From the NCBI GenBank assembly GCA_035235625.1, contig CP141145.1:2914001-2978000 (forward strand): a stretch of 64,000 nt of DNA. Reading direction: 5' to 3'. Below the pieces are notes generated by a model, which saw nothing but the letters and a program-made list of their open reading frames with translations, was not told the DNA's origin and searched no databases. Both the position numbers and the translations under genes were made by a program. Shown in pieces: positions 23,721 through 34,929 of the stretch (within the stretch, counting starts at the first letter, position 1; every line of letters starts with the position of its first letter). Source of the DNA: Saururus chinensis. Its lineage: Eukaryota > Streptophyta > Magnoliopsida > Piperales > Saururaceae.

Positions 23721-24464
23721 ATTTGCGCTAGAAATGTAGTGCTACCAGGAAGGTGAAAGATCTCACTTTATCTACTTTTCTGTGTACACAAGGACCTTAT
23801 GTTTTGCTATGTTTGGTGTTTTTGACTCTATCTTCTTTGGTGCTTTGCTTTGTTTGGTGTCACTCTAGGATGGTAAATCCACTCCATTTATATCCAAATG
23901 TTTCTGATTTGTTCAAGTTTTTAATGTTTAATTTTCTTGATGTATTTATTGTTTAGGTAATTCTTTCTAATGCTCTGTTTGAGTTCCAGCATTTGCTATT
24001 CCTACTCTACCACTAGAATAAATCATGTACCAAGAATTGTACCATTCATGGTGAAGCCTTTTTTATTCCTGGATGATGATCTTGATCGGCTATGATTTAT
24101 TAATGAGGAGTTGGGGCATACTTTTTCTTTTGTTAATATTTCAAACTCTATTGTTGTTGGGTACTCTATATTATCCTTTCCTATAAGTTTGGAAAGGACA
24201 CAAAATTAGAAAAATATACACTCATGTATTCCCTCCCGTGTTATGTTTGCAAGCTATTTTAGTGGTACCAATGCGTAAAATAAAGTGTAGATGTCACCTC
24301 GATGGAGAGTGAAAATATAAAGAAGATTTTGGTTCTTCCTTGCTGCACAAATCGCTGCAAAGCATCTACCTATGCTGAGATTTTCTATGTTGAGATGTGG
24401 TACAGCTTGCTCTCTTAAAAGAGAGGTTTAATCTTTGCAATAGATCTAACATCACTATCCCCTC

Positions 24465-25315
24465 TGTTAGCCCCTTAACTTGCTGGATGGGAAATGGGGG
24501 CGGCTAACCCCTTACTTGGCAGTGGACAACCAAGTTGCTTGGGCATCGGATAGCCGAGGCAAGCCCTTGGGCACAAAGGGATGCTGGTGCAGCATAGGAG
24601 GTGTTCCATACGAGCTACTTGCCTTGTAGAGCAGGCTGATTAGGAGTCCTTGCACGGGTACAACTCTTGCAGCAAAGCTGGGTGCTACTTGGACTTAGGA
24701 GAGGACGCCTAAGGCGGACATGATTCTCTTATGTAGGATTGCTACACTCCGAGCTTGAGTAGGAGTTTGGGCAACAAGTTCCTAGGACGGACAGAACTCA
24801 CACAGGCTGGCTGGCTACACTCCTAGGTCGGGTAGGAGTCAGAGTATCTGATTTCCTTGGATTGGAGGACTCTTGGAGGTAGCATGCCATTGGACTCCTA
24901 GCTAAAGATGGTACTCTTGTAGGCTTCCTAATTTAGTCTAGGGGCGGATTGCTTATGGGCTGAGAGTTTCTCAGGGAGTGGACTCTTGTATAGGTGCGTT
25001 TTTGTACTCTTAGTAGCATAAGGACGACCAGTTTCAGGTTGAGTCTATATAAGGGGGAGAGCAAGGCGGCCATGGCTGGTTGAAAATTAGATTTGTTCAT
25101 GCACAACGAACTGAGGAGTTGAGAGGAGAGCTTTTAGCCTGGTGGATCAGCCTTGCCCTCTCCGTGCCTTATGTATTTCTACGGACTGATTTACATAGCT
25201 TGGGCGGACGCCCTTGCACCATACGAGTGGGAAGGGAAGAGAGTAACTCCTAGTTGCACAGTGCAGCTAGACCATTAAGTGTGCAAACACTAGGCAAAGC
25301 TTCTTGCCTGTGACA
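24465..25315 (+). mobile_element. Solo LTR candidate, 851 bp
   Basis: The segment starts TGTTAGCCCC and ends CTGTGACA, and identical 5 bp sequences ccctc lie on both sides (24460-24464 and 25316-25320). Inside is a TATA box (tctatataagg, about 25045) where a retroelement promoter would lie. GC is higher than in the flanks. TG...CA ends, a 5 bp duplication and an internal promoter fit a solo LTR. Confidence 0.65.
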
Positions 25316-25689
25316 CCCTCCAAGATACAATGACCAACAATCTCTAAACCTTTCCAAGCTGCATTCTTAGAAAGGGCTTGAAACTTACACAAATTAATGC
25401 TTTGTGGAAGCACAAATAAGAACTTTAAATTCTTGAAGATAATTAGAGAAAACAAGTGCAAAAATGGAGAAGGGCATAGGAGACAGGAAAAATTGGAACG
25501 GAGAACTCAATGGCTTGGTGCTTTGTGGGGTCCCTTGGACACTCACTTATCTAGATGATCCTCAACCCATGTTGTTTTTGTTTGCTTATATACAAAATGC
25601 ATTTTCATTCTTTTTTCTAAATAGGAATAAAACTCAAAAAACAGGTCACATGTTGTCTAAATGAGTGCATAGGACACAATCTTGGCTGG

Positions 25690-26740
25690 CCCATTTGAAG
25701 AAATAGCTCCCAAAGAAGCTAAAGCAGTTGGTACATTGCTTGGCCAATAAGGACTTCAGGTATGTTTTAAGAAGTAGCTCATCCTATGATAAAAAAAAAA
25801 ACTCACCCTAGAGTAAATTGCTTGGGTGAAGTGTGTATCATACTCATTTAATTGTCTAGAAATGTTCATTGATTATATTTTGTTGATTTGATTTGTGCAG
25901 TCTCTTTCTTATCAAGGGAATCACCTCGAGGAATATTTTTTACAAGGACATTAAATCATGCAAGTTAGTTACTAAACTCGTATGAAGTAAAATTGACTCC
26001 ACAAATTTCAATGTGAAAGGCAATTTGACTTCTTCTAAATATTATAGGCATGAAGTTTCAAATTTGAAGATGGGGTTAGATTGTCTAATCATAGCAAGTT
26101 GACTTATTGGATGGATAGAAGTCTCATGGTTATATGTATTGCATTCCAACTAGTTCTCAAATTGGACGAAGGACTTTTACGAATGGAAATGAGACCACTT
26201 GACTACTCTGGACTTAACAAGGCAACTGTCAATTCTATTGAAGTAGATCATATGAGGCTGTTGGGAAGGCTTTTTTCATAACACATGTGGAAGGTCAGCT
26301 TAAGGTTGTTGTTTCACAAAATTCCTGTCATTTTGCCATGAATGAAATAGATGCTTTTCCGAGGGATTTTATTCTAGATGGTATGCAAAGTGAAATAATA
26401 ACTGAGCCAGAATGGTTTGTTTAGAGCCTGATCCAGAGCTTCCTCTTTCTTTGTTGGATCAGAGAGAGGTAAAAAAATATTATATGGTGATCATTATGGA
26501 CTTAACTTTCCATTGGCATCTGCAATAAATTTCAGGTTGCAAAAAATTGCTGCTAATCACCAACTCGAATTATAGGTATACAAATAAGATGATGCAACAT
26601 GCTTTCAATAGGTTTCTCCCCAATGATAGGTGAAGATACTGAAGGCAGGGCTCCCTGAGGAACATTTGATCCAGAAAAACACATTGATGTGCGCTTCCTT
26701 GTTCAGTTTAATAAAAACAATCGAGTAATTTGATTCAATC
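25690..26740 (+). pseudogene. Exon-like remnants of an unrecognised gene
   Basis: Several short open stretches on the plus strand look like coding exons: AGPFEEIAPKEAKAVG (25687-25735, before a cag/gtatg donor), a 66-codon stretch ending at 26281 (LKLDEGLLRMEMRPLDYSG, EVDH), NEIDAFPRDFILDG near 26340, EPDPELPLSLLDQRE ending at a gtaaaa donor near 26470, and DPEKHIDVRFLVQFNKNN near 26670. They lie on one strand in sequence. They do not join into one frame, and stops follow each, so the gene is probably decayed. I cannot name the protein. Confidence 0.35.
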
Positions 26741-27520
26741 AGTTTTAGTGGCTGCATATATAGTTGCTTATTGGCGATTGACAACCTTCCTTGCAACCAG
26801 TTATTGGAAAAAATTGTGTTGCCTTTTATCACTCCTCGGAGGAGACACTAGTAACTTTCTTCTTAAAAGCACCTCCGTTGACATGGTGAGTTGGAGCTCT
26901 GGCGTAGGACAAAAGCCGTAAAACTATGTTGCAGGGTTCTACAAGTAAGATCTTCAAAAAAAATTTTTTTTTAATTTTGTGACTTATTTGTTTGCTGCTT
27001 CAATTTATTTTTTGGGGTTATGAGTTAATTAATTATTAATTTTTTGGGGCAAAATTTTATTGTAAGTGTATTAGTATCAAGCTTGATTTGCCTAATAATA
27101 ATATATAAAATAAAGAGTTAATGGAGTTGACCGATGCATAAGACTTGGCGAGTTGACTTAAAGAGGTCAATTGAGTCATCAAAGGAGTCATGGTTAATAA
27201 AATCACCAATGAAGTTTAACTTTAAATTACTCGGTTTGTGAAGGAAAAGAATTGGCTAGGGGAGTTTTTTGGAGTAAAAAATAAGTGTTAAAACCAAGAA
27301 TACAAGATTACAAGCAAATTAGAGAAAAAATTACAACTTCCAGGGCTGCAGCAAAAAAGGAAAATTATCTAACTTTCTAACATTATATTGGGAATTAAAG
27401 TTCTTACAAAGGAGCGCACAAAAACAAAAATGTTAATAATTTTCCGTAGAGTTTTCATCTCATAATTTAATGGCCGAGCCACCTACCTTCGTCTTTTACC
27501 CTCCGTACAGAAGACTTTAC

Positions 27521-27855
27521 CTTGACATTGCCAGCTTCCTTGATGGCGTCTATGAGCTTGAGCTGTAGCAAGATATGGTGGCTTCTAATATAGGGCAGGT
27601 CTGCAATTGCACATACGACCACATCAACTTGTTTCACAGCGTTGATGAGGCTCCGGTGGCCGGAAAACGAAGCAGTGACGAGATGGGCACCTTGCTCCTT
27701 GAAAGAGAGGAGCATTTGCAGCTTCTCAATGTCCCCTACACCCAATTCTTGCCTTTGGAGGACAAAAGTTGGATGACCCTCTGCAAGGCTTGCCTTTACT
27801 ATCTCCTCCCCAAGTATCCAGTTTCCCCCATCGCTAGCACCCTGCTCTTTCCCAT
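27521..27855 (-). pseudogene. First exon of a pinoresinol-lariciresinol/isoflavone reductase-like gene, frameshifted
   Basis: The family (PCBER/PLR/IFR, NmrA-like atypical short-chain dehydrogenases) are cytosolic NADPH-dependent reductases of lignan, isoflavonoid and phenylpropanoid metabolism. The ATG at 27855 gives MGKSRVLAMGETGYLGRR, containing the N-terminal GxTGYLG NADPH-binding loop. One base is missing near 27803, and the frame resumes with VKASLAEGHPTFVLQR, the LQMLLSFKEQGAHL block, VDVVVCAIA and LQLKLIDAIKEAGNVK. A consensus donor (cttgac/gtaaag in sense) follows AAG at 27521, where the family has an intron just before the RFLPSEFG motif. No downstream exon carrying that motif is found in the next 2 kb on this strand. 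The whole protein is normally about 310 residues; only about 112 are here. It is an orphan exon, probably from a broken duplicate. Confidence 0.88.
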
Positions 27856-28139
27856 TTGTCTGTCTCTCTCTGGAGTAGTAGCTGAATAACGACATATTAA
27901 TGATAATGTGTTGGTGGCTTGAGCTTTGAGCGTGCATGAATAACGACATTTCCCGCATGCTTCTTGTATACTCTTAGTGCAGAAATCAATGCACACAATC
28001 ACGCGTAAGAGTACTCCTTAGACTTCAAATTTTGTGGGCAAAGAGGTGTGTGGGAAGGCAAATTAATTTTGCTCAACTCGAAAATCAATAGCTCATGCAT
28101 GTTACACATGTGCAACGTTGCTTTCAGAATTTTCTTTTT

Positions 28140-29267
28140 AACTGAAGATTAAATTTTATTCAAAAAGATGATCAGGAGCTACAGAAGCAGGGGAAGGAAA
28201 CCGATGCGAACAAAAGAGCCAGCACACACTGAAAGAAAAGTAGTTCCCGACTCTCATACTCCGAAGACCAGATCGATCCAAAAGTACATAGCTGCTTAGG
28301 AGAGAAAGGAACTTAGGTATCCCAACTGGGCACACATAGTCTTGATGGGAAACAGTTACATATGCCATAGAGGAGTAAGTGGAAAGAGAGGTGGTTATTG
28401 AGGAAGAAACTCAACTGGAAGAATTGGCAGCATGTGAGGGAATTGCAGGTGACTTTTGCCGTGGACAAGGGTCACAAGGACAGGGTAAAGAAAGGGACAC
28501 AACAGACCAAGATTCACAAGGACGTGGTACCCAACGAAGGAAGAGTTAAAAAATGGGCAAAAGATGTTGGGCTACGACAAACTTGTGTTGAGCTTATTTT
28601 TGGCTTTCATGGGCATGAGGAGATTGAATACAAGCTTTGATTATGGCAGAGCATCTGAAGGCAAGGACACTATGACCAAATTATGAACGGGAATGGAGAA
28701 CTAAATTTACATCCTTGCATCGTTTTTACATTTCGGCAAGAAGCTTCGAGCTTAATTTGTAAACTTTTGAAAACTTAGTAGTGAATTTACTACTTGACAT
28801 TATGTGAATGATTAGTTTAGTTTGGTTAATTTTGTTGTCCTCTTGGTAGCAAACTCCAAGAATGGAGTTCATTAAGATGGGTGGAATGTGATATCTGTCA
28901 ATTAATTGACCAAATTATTTTCATATTTTATGAGAATTTAAATTGTAATTTTGGGAATAAGGTTGAGCAACAGCAAGGCAAATCAACTGGAAGAGGAACT
29001 AGACTGTGACCCAAACCTAATGACTGGCCTCAGTCAAGACTCGAGCCAGGCACAAGTGCGTGCCCAAGTCCCTCCTCTATGCTATTTTGGGATGAGTGCC
29101 AACTTAATACTTTATTTGAGTTTAAATTTTAAATTTTGAAGGAATAAAAAACGAAAAGATCTCAAGTACTCATTCCCAATTGGCTAATGAATATCTTGTG
29201 TTTTTAACTAAATAATAAATTTCCCCTAATCAGCCCATCATAAGATAGGATGGAGGCATAACTACCA
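28140..29267. other. Intergenic DNA; possible retroposed fragment at 28140-28370
   Basis: At 28140-28370 the minus strand is GC-richer and ends with an aataaa-containing stretch (tttttgaataaaatttaat), as an mRNA or LINE 3' end would. No LINE protein motif is visible and no poly(A) tail is certain. An 80-codon plus-strand frame at 28398-28640 is unrecognised. The rest shows nothing. Confidence 0.25.
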
Positions 29268-29276
29268 CTCCCCCCC

Positions 29277-29499
29277 GGAAGCGTTTTTCATGCTCCCTCT
29301 TCATTGTGAGCTGAGCGTAAGAAATGCCTAGGAGCCATCAAATTTCAAGATCGATGGCGCACATGCTATGTCATGCTAGCATAAGTAATATTGATGCTAG
29401 CGTGCACTAGTGTGTGCACTGTCCATCTTGAAATCAGACAGCTCCCAAGTGTTCCTTACACTTGGCTCACTGTCAAAGTGGAGTATAGAAAACGCTTCC
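29277..29499. mobile_element. Mutator-like foldback MITE, 223 bp
   Basis: The element begins GGAAGCGTTTTTCAT and ends with its imperfect reverse complement (aaaacgcttcc). The two halves, each about 105 bp, are diverged inverted copies along their whole length (for example atttcaagatcgatgg against ccatcttgaaat, and catgctagcat against atgctagcgtg). A perfect 9 bp duplication, ctccccccc, lies on both sides (29268-29276 and 29500-29508). Long terminal inverted repeats with 9 bp duplications are the signature of Mutator-like elements. It has no coding capacity. Confidence 0.85.
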
Positions 29500-30339
29500 C
29501 TCCCCCCCAACCTTTCATCCCTTTCTCTCTCTCTCTTCCCCTTGAAGTTAGCCTCTTTCCTCTACAACTTCTTCCTTCTTTCATTATTTATCTTCCGTTA
29601 TTTTCAACCTCTCATAGTATTACCATGGACAAGGGTCCTCGACACAGGTGTAATGCCCGAGATTTTTCATCACATTTTTTCAAAATTCAAGAAATATTTT
29701 TGCAATATAACGGCTATAAATCGGGACAAATAATGAAATACAAAACTTGTGAAAGCAGTTTTATAATTTAAAACATCACCCATTAATTTTTCTTATACAA
29801 ATTTTTACTCATTAGATCAAACATTGTACGGCTAAACTAAACATCCTCAAGCACTACTCGAAAATAAACATACGAATAAATTGTTATAATCATAGACTTT
29901 AAATACAAATATCTCCCAGATATCTCTGAGTGCAAATCCCATAATAGTCCACATCTAATCCAAATTTAAAGTTTAGAAGACATAAACACTTAATTCTCAT
30001 CTCACCCAATACAAAGAGATTGTGACACAAAATAATACTCGCAGAGTGTTAAACATATACCTGAATCAAAGGGAATCAATCCACCGTGGAAACAAGCATC
30101 CATCTCTAGGAGTTCTCTGCCACAAACCTACAAAAGTCGAACAACAGGGCTAAATAAATAGGGTAATGAGTATTTTTATACTCGATAGGAAAATACCTAC
30201 TAGGGGAGTTCTAAACAGTGAACTCAGTAAGTCCATTCATAGATGCATTCATGCAACTCAAACATGAAGCAAACAGGCATATCATAATCATGCTCATACG
30301 TACGTATACAATCACGCATATCATCATCAAACTAATCTT

Positions 30340-30670
30340 ACACAAATACTCTTAATCAGAGTCTCACAAATTTACCTGTACAATCATACACTTACTCATA
30401 CAACTTAAACATACATGTACGACCTTATTCGTATAATCCTACACTTACTCGTACAGTCTTACTCAAAATCATATTCTTATGGTCTTACTTAGAATCATAC
30501 GCTTACAGTCTTAGTCATAAACATGTGCTTACAGTCTTACTCATACTCATACTCTTACAAACGTGTTCATACTCATACTCTTACAGTTGTGCTCATACTC
30601 ATACTCTTATAGTCGTGCTCATACTCATATGCTTACTCAGAAACATATGTACTCACTCATACAATCGTAC
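30340..30670. repeat. Minisatellite of ctcatactcttacagt-type units (LTR copy 1)
   Basis: Units of about 17-34 bp containing actcatac, cttacag and tcgtgctc follow one another. The same array appears with other unit numbers at 39270-39490 and 62360-62640 in the two other LTR copies. Confidence 0.8.
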
Positions 30671-31869
30671 ACATACTATGGACCACTGAAGCTCATTACA
30701 ATTAATAAACTCCAACATCGAAATGGAAAGGAATGTCACTGAGGCATCACCTTAACCTCCGGAGAGTGACTAGATGCCATGGACTTTGTCGAAGGCAAGG
30801 CACACCAATGCTCATGGGGCACAGGATCAAACAGGTAAGAGTAGGTCCATGATACTACTTACCTGAGCAAACAACCATAAAACACGCAAACATATGGGTC
30901 ATACAATTGCCCACACTTTAGGGGTCTTATAGTGACCATACAATTCCCCACCATTATGGGTCTTATAGTGTCAGTGTCACTCTTGGGCAGAAGCATAGAA
31001 TGACACTCTTGGGCAGAATCATACAACGCTCTCAATAGAGCATTAAACGTCTGGGCTTATACAACATACAGACCAAATCGAAAGCATACATCGCTCTTAA
31101 TAGAGCATCAGACATCTGGGCTTAATATAACACACAGACCAAATCGAAAATATACATTGCTCTCAATAGAGCATCAAACATCTATGTGTTCAATACAGCA
31201 CATAGACATCCCGCAGGATAAACACCATGGCAAGACATGAGAAATGTTTAGCTGACTCATTATCGGCTAGCTCAAATATGGAACTTAATCCATCAAAACC
31301 CTCAGCTCTCAAACTCACAACGCTATCATTAGTTGTGCTTATAATTCAAGTTTGAATTAAGTAAATTATGTGGTAAAATTATGCCACACAAACTCTCAAA
31401 CATACGGTGCTCCACTTATCAAAATGAAGTTGAACCCGTCGATCTCATAACCATAACTCACCATACATCAAATCGTTACATATTAATACAAAATCTGCCA
31501 TTTACCTTATGGCCAAATCATCTTACACAGATGTCATCCAACTAAGCTCCTCAGAGCCAAACCCAGTTATCACCCTTTTACTTATACCTCACTTATTATA
31601 CTTACTTTTCACTTTATAATTTGTACGTTATGCTTGTATAGTTATGAAACACTGTTACTGTCTGACAATCCCTCAGCATTCACTCTGATCCAAACCAAAC
31701 AAACTGCTCCAATCCATGCCTATCAAACTTACATCCTCTGTTTTCAATCATACGCCTACACATCCACAACAAATCTAGACAAAACCCTCTGTCACCTCTT
31801 GCTGTCCATCAACCATACTTTTTCCCCCACACACATACACATATCCATCAGATAGGCAAATAGCCATCA

Positions 31870-32225
31870 TACATATGTATGTCTATCACACATACATATA
31901 ACATACACATACTTCTATACATAGCTCACCAACATGCTCATTAGCCATCACTAGCACACACACAATCCACATATATTGGCTTACAGACGTACTCACTAGC
32001 CATCACTAGCACATATATAAATATCCATACACGTAGCTTACCAACATGCTTGCTAGCCGTCACTAGCACAAACATACACATCCATACTCACTAGCCGTCC
32101 CTAGCACAAACATACATCCATACATATAGCTTACCAACATACACACTAGCCATCACTAGCACATGCATAATCAACATACGTAGCATACCAATATACACAC
32201 TAGCCATCACTAGCACACACATAAT
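31870..32225. repeat. Minisatellite with tagccatcactagcac units (LTR copy 1)
   Basis: About six units of 50-60 bp contain actagccatcactagcaca and taccaacatac. Copy 2 has only two or three units (40680-40800). Confidence 0.85.
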
Positions 32226-32307
32226 TCAAACATACTTACAACCCACATGCATGTCATATGCATTTTAACATGGCATAATTTATCCTCTTACATCATGCAA
32301 ACGGATT

Positions 32308-32440
32308 AGGAGAGAGAGGGTAGAGAGAGAAGAGAGAGAGAAATAGAGAGAGAGGAGAGGGAGGGAGAGAGGGAGGAGAGAGGGTGAGGAGAGAAAGATA
32401 AGATGAGAGTGTGTGTTATGAGAGAGGAGAGGGAGATTAA
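32308..32440. repeat. GA-rich simple repeat
   Basis: Almost pure purine sequence of gagag, ggagag and gagagaa units. A second short block is at 32685-32702. The two blocks flank the hairpin cluster at 32502-32616. Confidence 0.9.
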
Positions 32441-32501
32441 TAAAATTTTAATTTTTTAAGATTTTTTATAAATTATTATATTTTAAAAATATAATAAATA
32501 T

Positions 32502-32616
32502 TATTAGCGACGCATAGTATTATGCGTCGCTAATAGACTTGGTATTAGCAAGGAATATACATATGCATCGCTACTACCAAGTCTATTAGTGACGTATATT
32601 GCTATATGTCTCTAAT
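32502..32616. repeat. Three consecutive hairpins with ttag-gacg motif, CACTA-subterminal-like
   Basis: Hairpin 1 is a perfect 15 bp stem with a 4 nt loop (32502-32535, tattagcgacgcata). Hairpin 2 spans 32534-32585 with stem tagacttggta. Hairpin 3 spans 32585-32616 with 12 of 14 pairs. The ttagcgacg/ttagtgacg core is the same as the repeated motif at 49013-49390 beside a CACTA end, so these are probably subterminal repeats of a related DNA transposon. Confidence 0.65.
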
Positions 32617-32754
32617 AATATATTTTTTTATATCTTTTTTTATTTTTAAAATAAATCTATAAAAATAAAAAATAATAAAAAATCAAAGAGAGGAGAGAGA
32701 GGGCCCCGACCCAGACCTGGGTTGGTTTGGAATTCAGATTCGGAGTGTATTAAA

Positions 32755-32945
32755 TAAACAAAAAAATCAAAATAGATTGACCGGGAGCTGCAAACTTTGA
32801 GTGCGGGAGTTATAATGTTTATCTATAAACTACGGAGCTTTAATGTTTGGTAATACGTAGATCAGAACAAACCTAATTTTATAACTAATTTTGATTAGGC
32901 CAACGTTATTATATCATTGGTTGCCTAGGTACGTATTGTATACCC
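32755..32945 (-). mobile_element. Fragment of the nested-LTR family
   Basis: The reverse complement matches the end of the LTR at 16605-18453: both have gcaaactttgagtgcg, a ta-cgtag stretch, ctaatt-tataactaattt and ggttgcctaggtac. About 190 bp remain. Confidence 0.7.
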
Positions 32946-33169
32946 TTTATTTTATTTATTTTCTTTGCTTCATTTATGTTTTATTTACGTATTTTTCTCT
33001 ACTTGTGTTTCTTTTCTCATAATAGTTTGGGGGAATGCTTATCACTTGTAATTTCTTTCTTTTCTCTCAATCCTATGTATTTCACTTTTCACATTAGTGG
33101 ATTAGTTCTGCATTCAAGTAATATCTTTCTTTCTCTCTCTTACTTATTCTTATCATTGTAGTATATATT

Positions 33170-34290
33170 TTCTTTAACATTGAGGACAATGTTCAGTTTA
33201 GGTTTAGGGGTGTAAAAATATATTTTTCTTTCTTATTTTTCTTTTAGGATATTTTAGAATATTTTTTCGTTATTTCTTTAGTTTTTTTCTTTTATGTAGT
33301 TTTTATCACTTATTTTCTTTTAAAAGCATGTATGTTCAAGTAACTAATTAAATGATGAAAGCGACTGCGTGAGTAATTTCTATTTTCTTTTCTTTATCTT
33401 GGATAATTGTGCTTATATTTTTAAATCACATTTTACAAACTTAAAACTTGTAGGAATATAATTTTATGATTTATTTCTTATAATCTTAGTGGGATATCTT
33501 TTGAAAACATGACAATTGAGTAATTTTTAATGTTTTATGTTAGATATTTTTGCTTGGCTATTATTTGAAAAAAATTTGGGATAAGTGTATAAAAAAAGAA
33601 TGAAAAAAAATGATAAATTGAATTAAAAAATGAATGATGATGAAAAAAATAGTGAAGGTTTGTTTCTCTTTTTACCGAATAACTAAGCCTTGTGCCTAGG
33701 TAAGTATAAGGTGAAAAGTTGATATAAATTCTTTTATGACTTTCTTAGTTCTCTAGCCTTTATAGTTCGAGTTATTAAGCCTGAGGGGTGTTTCAACACC
33801 TAGTGCCTTGAGCCAATTGGATTAAGGATACTCGCCTAACGCTTATTACATTGACTATTTAGAAAGCTTAATAGAACTAAGTATTGCACGAGTTATATTT
33901 TGAGGTATATTATGCTCTTATTCCCTGAATTTAATTAAAAATTGAAGGTCATTATATGAGGTTTTATTATGAGATGTTAAGGATGAAAGATTGTCATTGT
34001 TATATTTTTGAGCTAGTAAACTTTAATAAGCTCGGTTAATGGGCTACATAAGGCATGCTTGTCAATAAAGAATGAAGTTATATGACTACAAAGTTTCTAC
34101 ACTTCATGTTTTTTATATTTACATCAATTCTAATTTATGTGATTTAGATGAGATGGTCATGCAATAGTTTAAATATTCAGATAATTAATGAATTGGATGA
34201 GTTATACAAAGATGAGACGAGTCATGCCATTAATTTAGTTTAGTGTAGATTATTATTTGTCGCACGATGTGTATCTTTTTAAAAGCAATT
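33170..34290 (+). mobile_element. Athila/Tat-like gypsy non-coding relic
   Basis: The stretch cattgaggacaatgttcag followed by ttaggtttaggggtgt (33178-33216) is a conserved sequence between pol and the 3' LTR of Athila/Tat-type gypsy elements. The A/G-rich tract near 33590-33650 and the sequence after it (actaagccttgtgcctaggtaag) are also typical. No termini are seen. Confidence 0.55.
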
Positions 34291-34299
34291 GGTTATGTG

Positions 34300-34645
34300 T
34301 TCCTACTTATATCCTACTCTTGAAGATAATTAAGAAGTTACATGATGAGGATCATATAGGAAGAGATAAGACTCTTCATCTTGTTTCTTCTTCTTATTTC
34401 TAGCCATTTATTGACAGGGAAGTGTATAGATTTGTTGGGAGGTGTCACATATGTCATATGGCTAAAGGCACATCTACTAATGCCAGATTATACATGCCTT
34501 TGCCTACCCCAACTTAGCCATGGTCCAACATTAATATGTATTTTGTTCTTTGATTACCCCGTACTTGGAGAGGAATGTCATCTATGTGGTTGTTGATAGA
34601 TTCTCGAAGATGGTCCATTTCATTGCTTGTAAGTAGGTCAAGCGA
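34300..34645 (+). mobile_element. Ty3/gypsy integrase relic
   Basis: The segment has the order of the integrase zinc-finger region and start of the catalytic core. VVVDRFSKMVHFIAC near 34585-34630 is the conserved motif after the first catalytic aspartate region of gypsy integrases. It is a broken fossil. Confidence 0.8.
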
Positions 34646-34929
34646 TGAAATTAATTACTTATTTTCTCTAAGTAATTCTAGCTTTTTGTTGAGAATACTT
34701 GTTCATATACATACATGATCTAGATTAGAGGTTAAAGAGGTTGTTATGATTCTCTTGATGGATTCCTTTTTCTAAGTTTACTTCATTGTATTCCTTTCTC
34801 ATTTAACATAAGTTTTAATTCTTTTTAGTTTTTTATTATAAAAATTATCATTTTAAGTTTAGTAATAATTCAATTTGTCCATGAGGTTCAATAACTCTTA
34901 ATACTCATCCTAGTACAATTGCTTTGTAT

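Larger units (their letters stand above)
29649..32307 (-). mobile_element. Long-LTR family, copy 1 (partial)
   Basis: This copy begins on the plus strand with TGTAATGCCCGAG, which is the reverse complement of the gypsy 3' LTR end CTCGGGCATTACA, so the LTR lies on the minus strand. It is similar to 38586-40870 and 61697-64000 over its length. It stops at gcaaacggat near 32307, where a GA-rich repeat begins; the rest of the LTR is absent. It carries several minisatellite arrays. Confidence 0.85.

Noticed and set aside
27575-27889. Plus-strand frame of 104 codons
   Set aside because: It is the antisense of the reductase-like exon at 27521-27855, whose family motifs are on the minus strand.
29391-29771. 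Two overlapping plus-strand frames of 107 and 126 codons
   Set aside because: They run across the Mutator-like foldback, a CT-rich stretch and the start of an LTR, three unrelated units.
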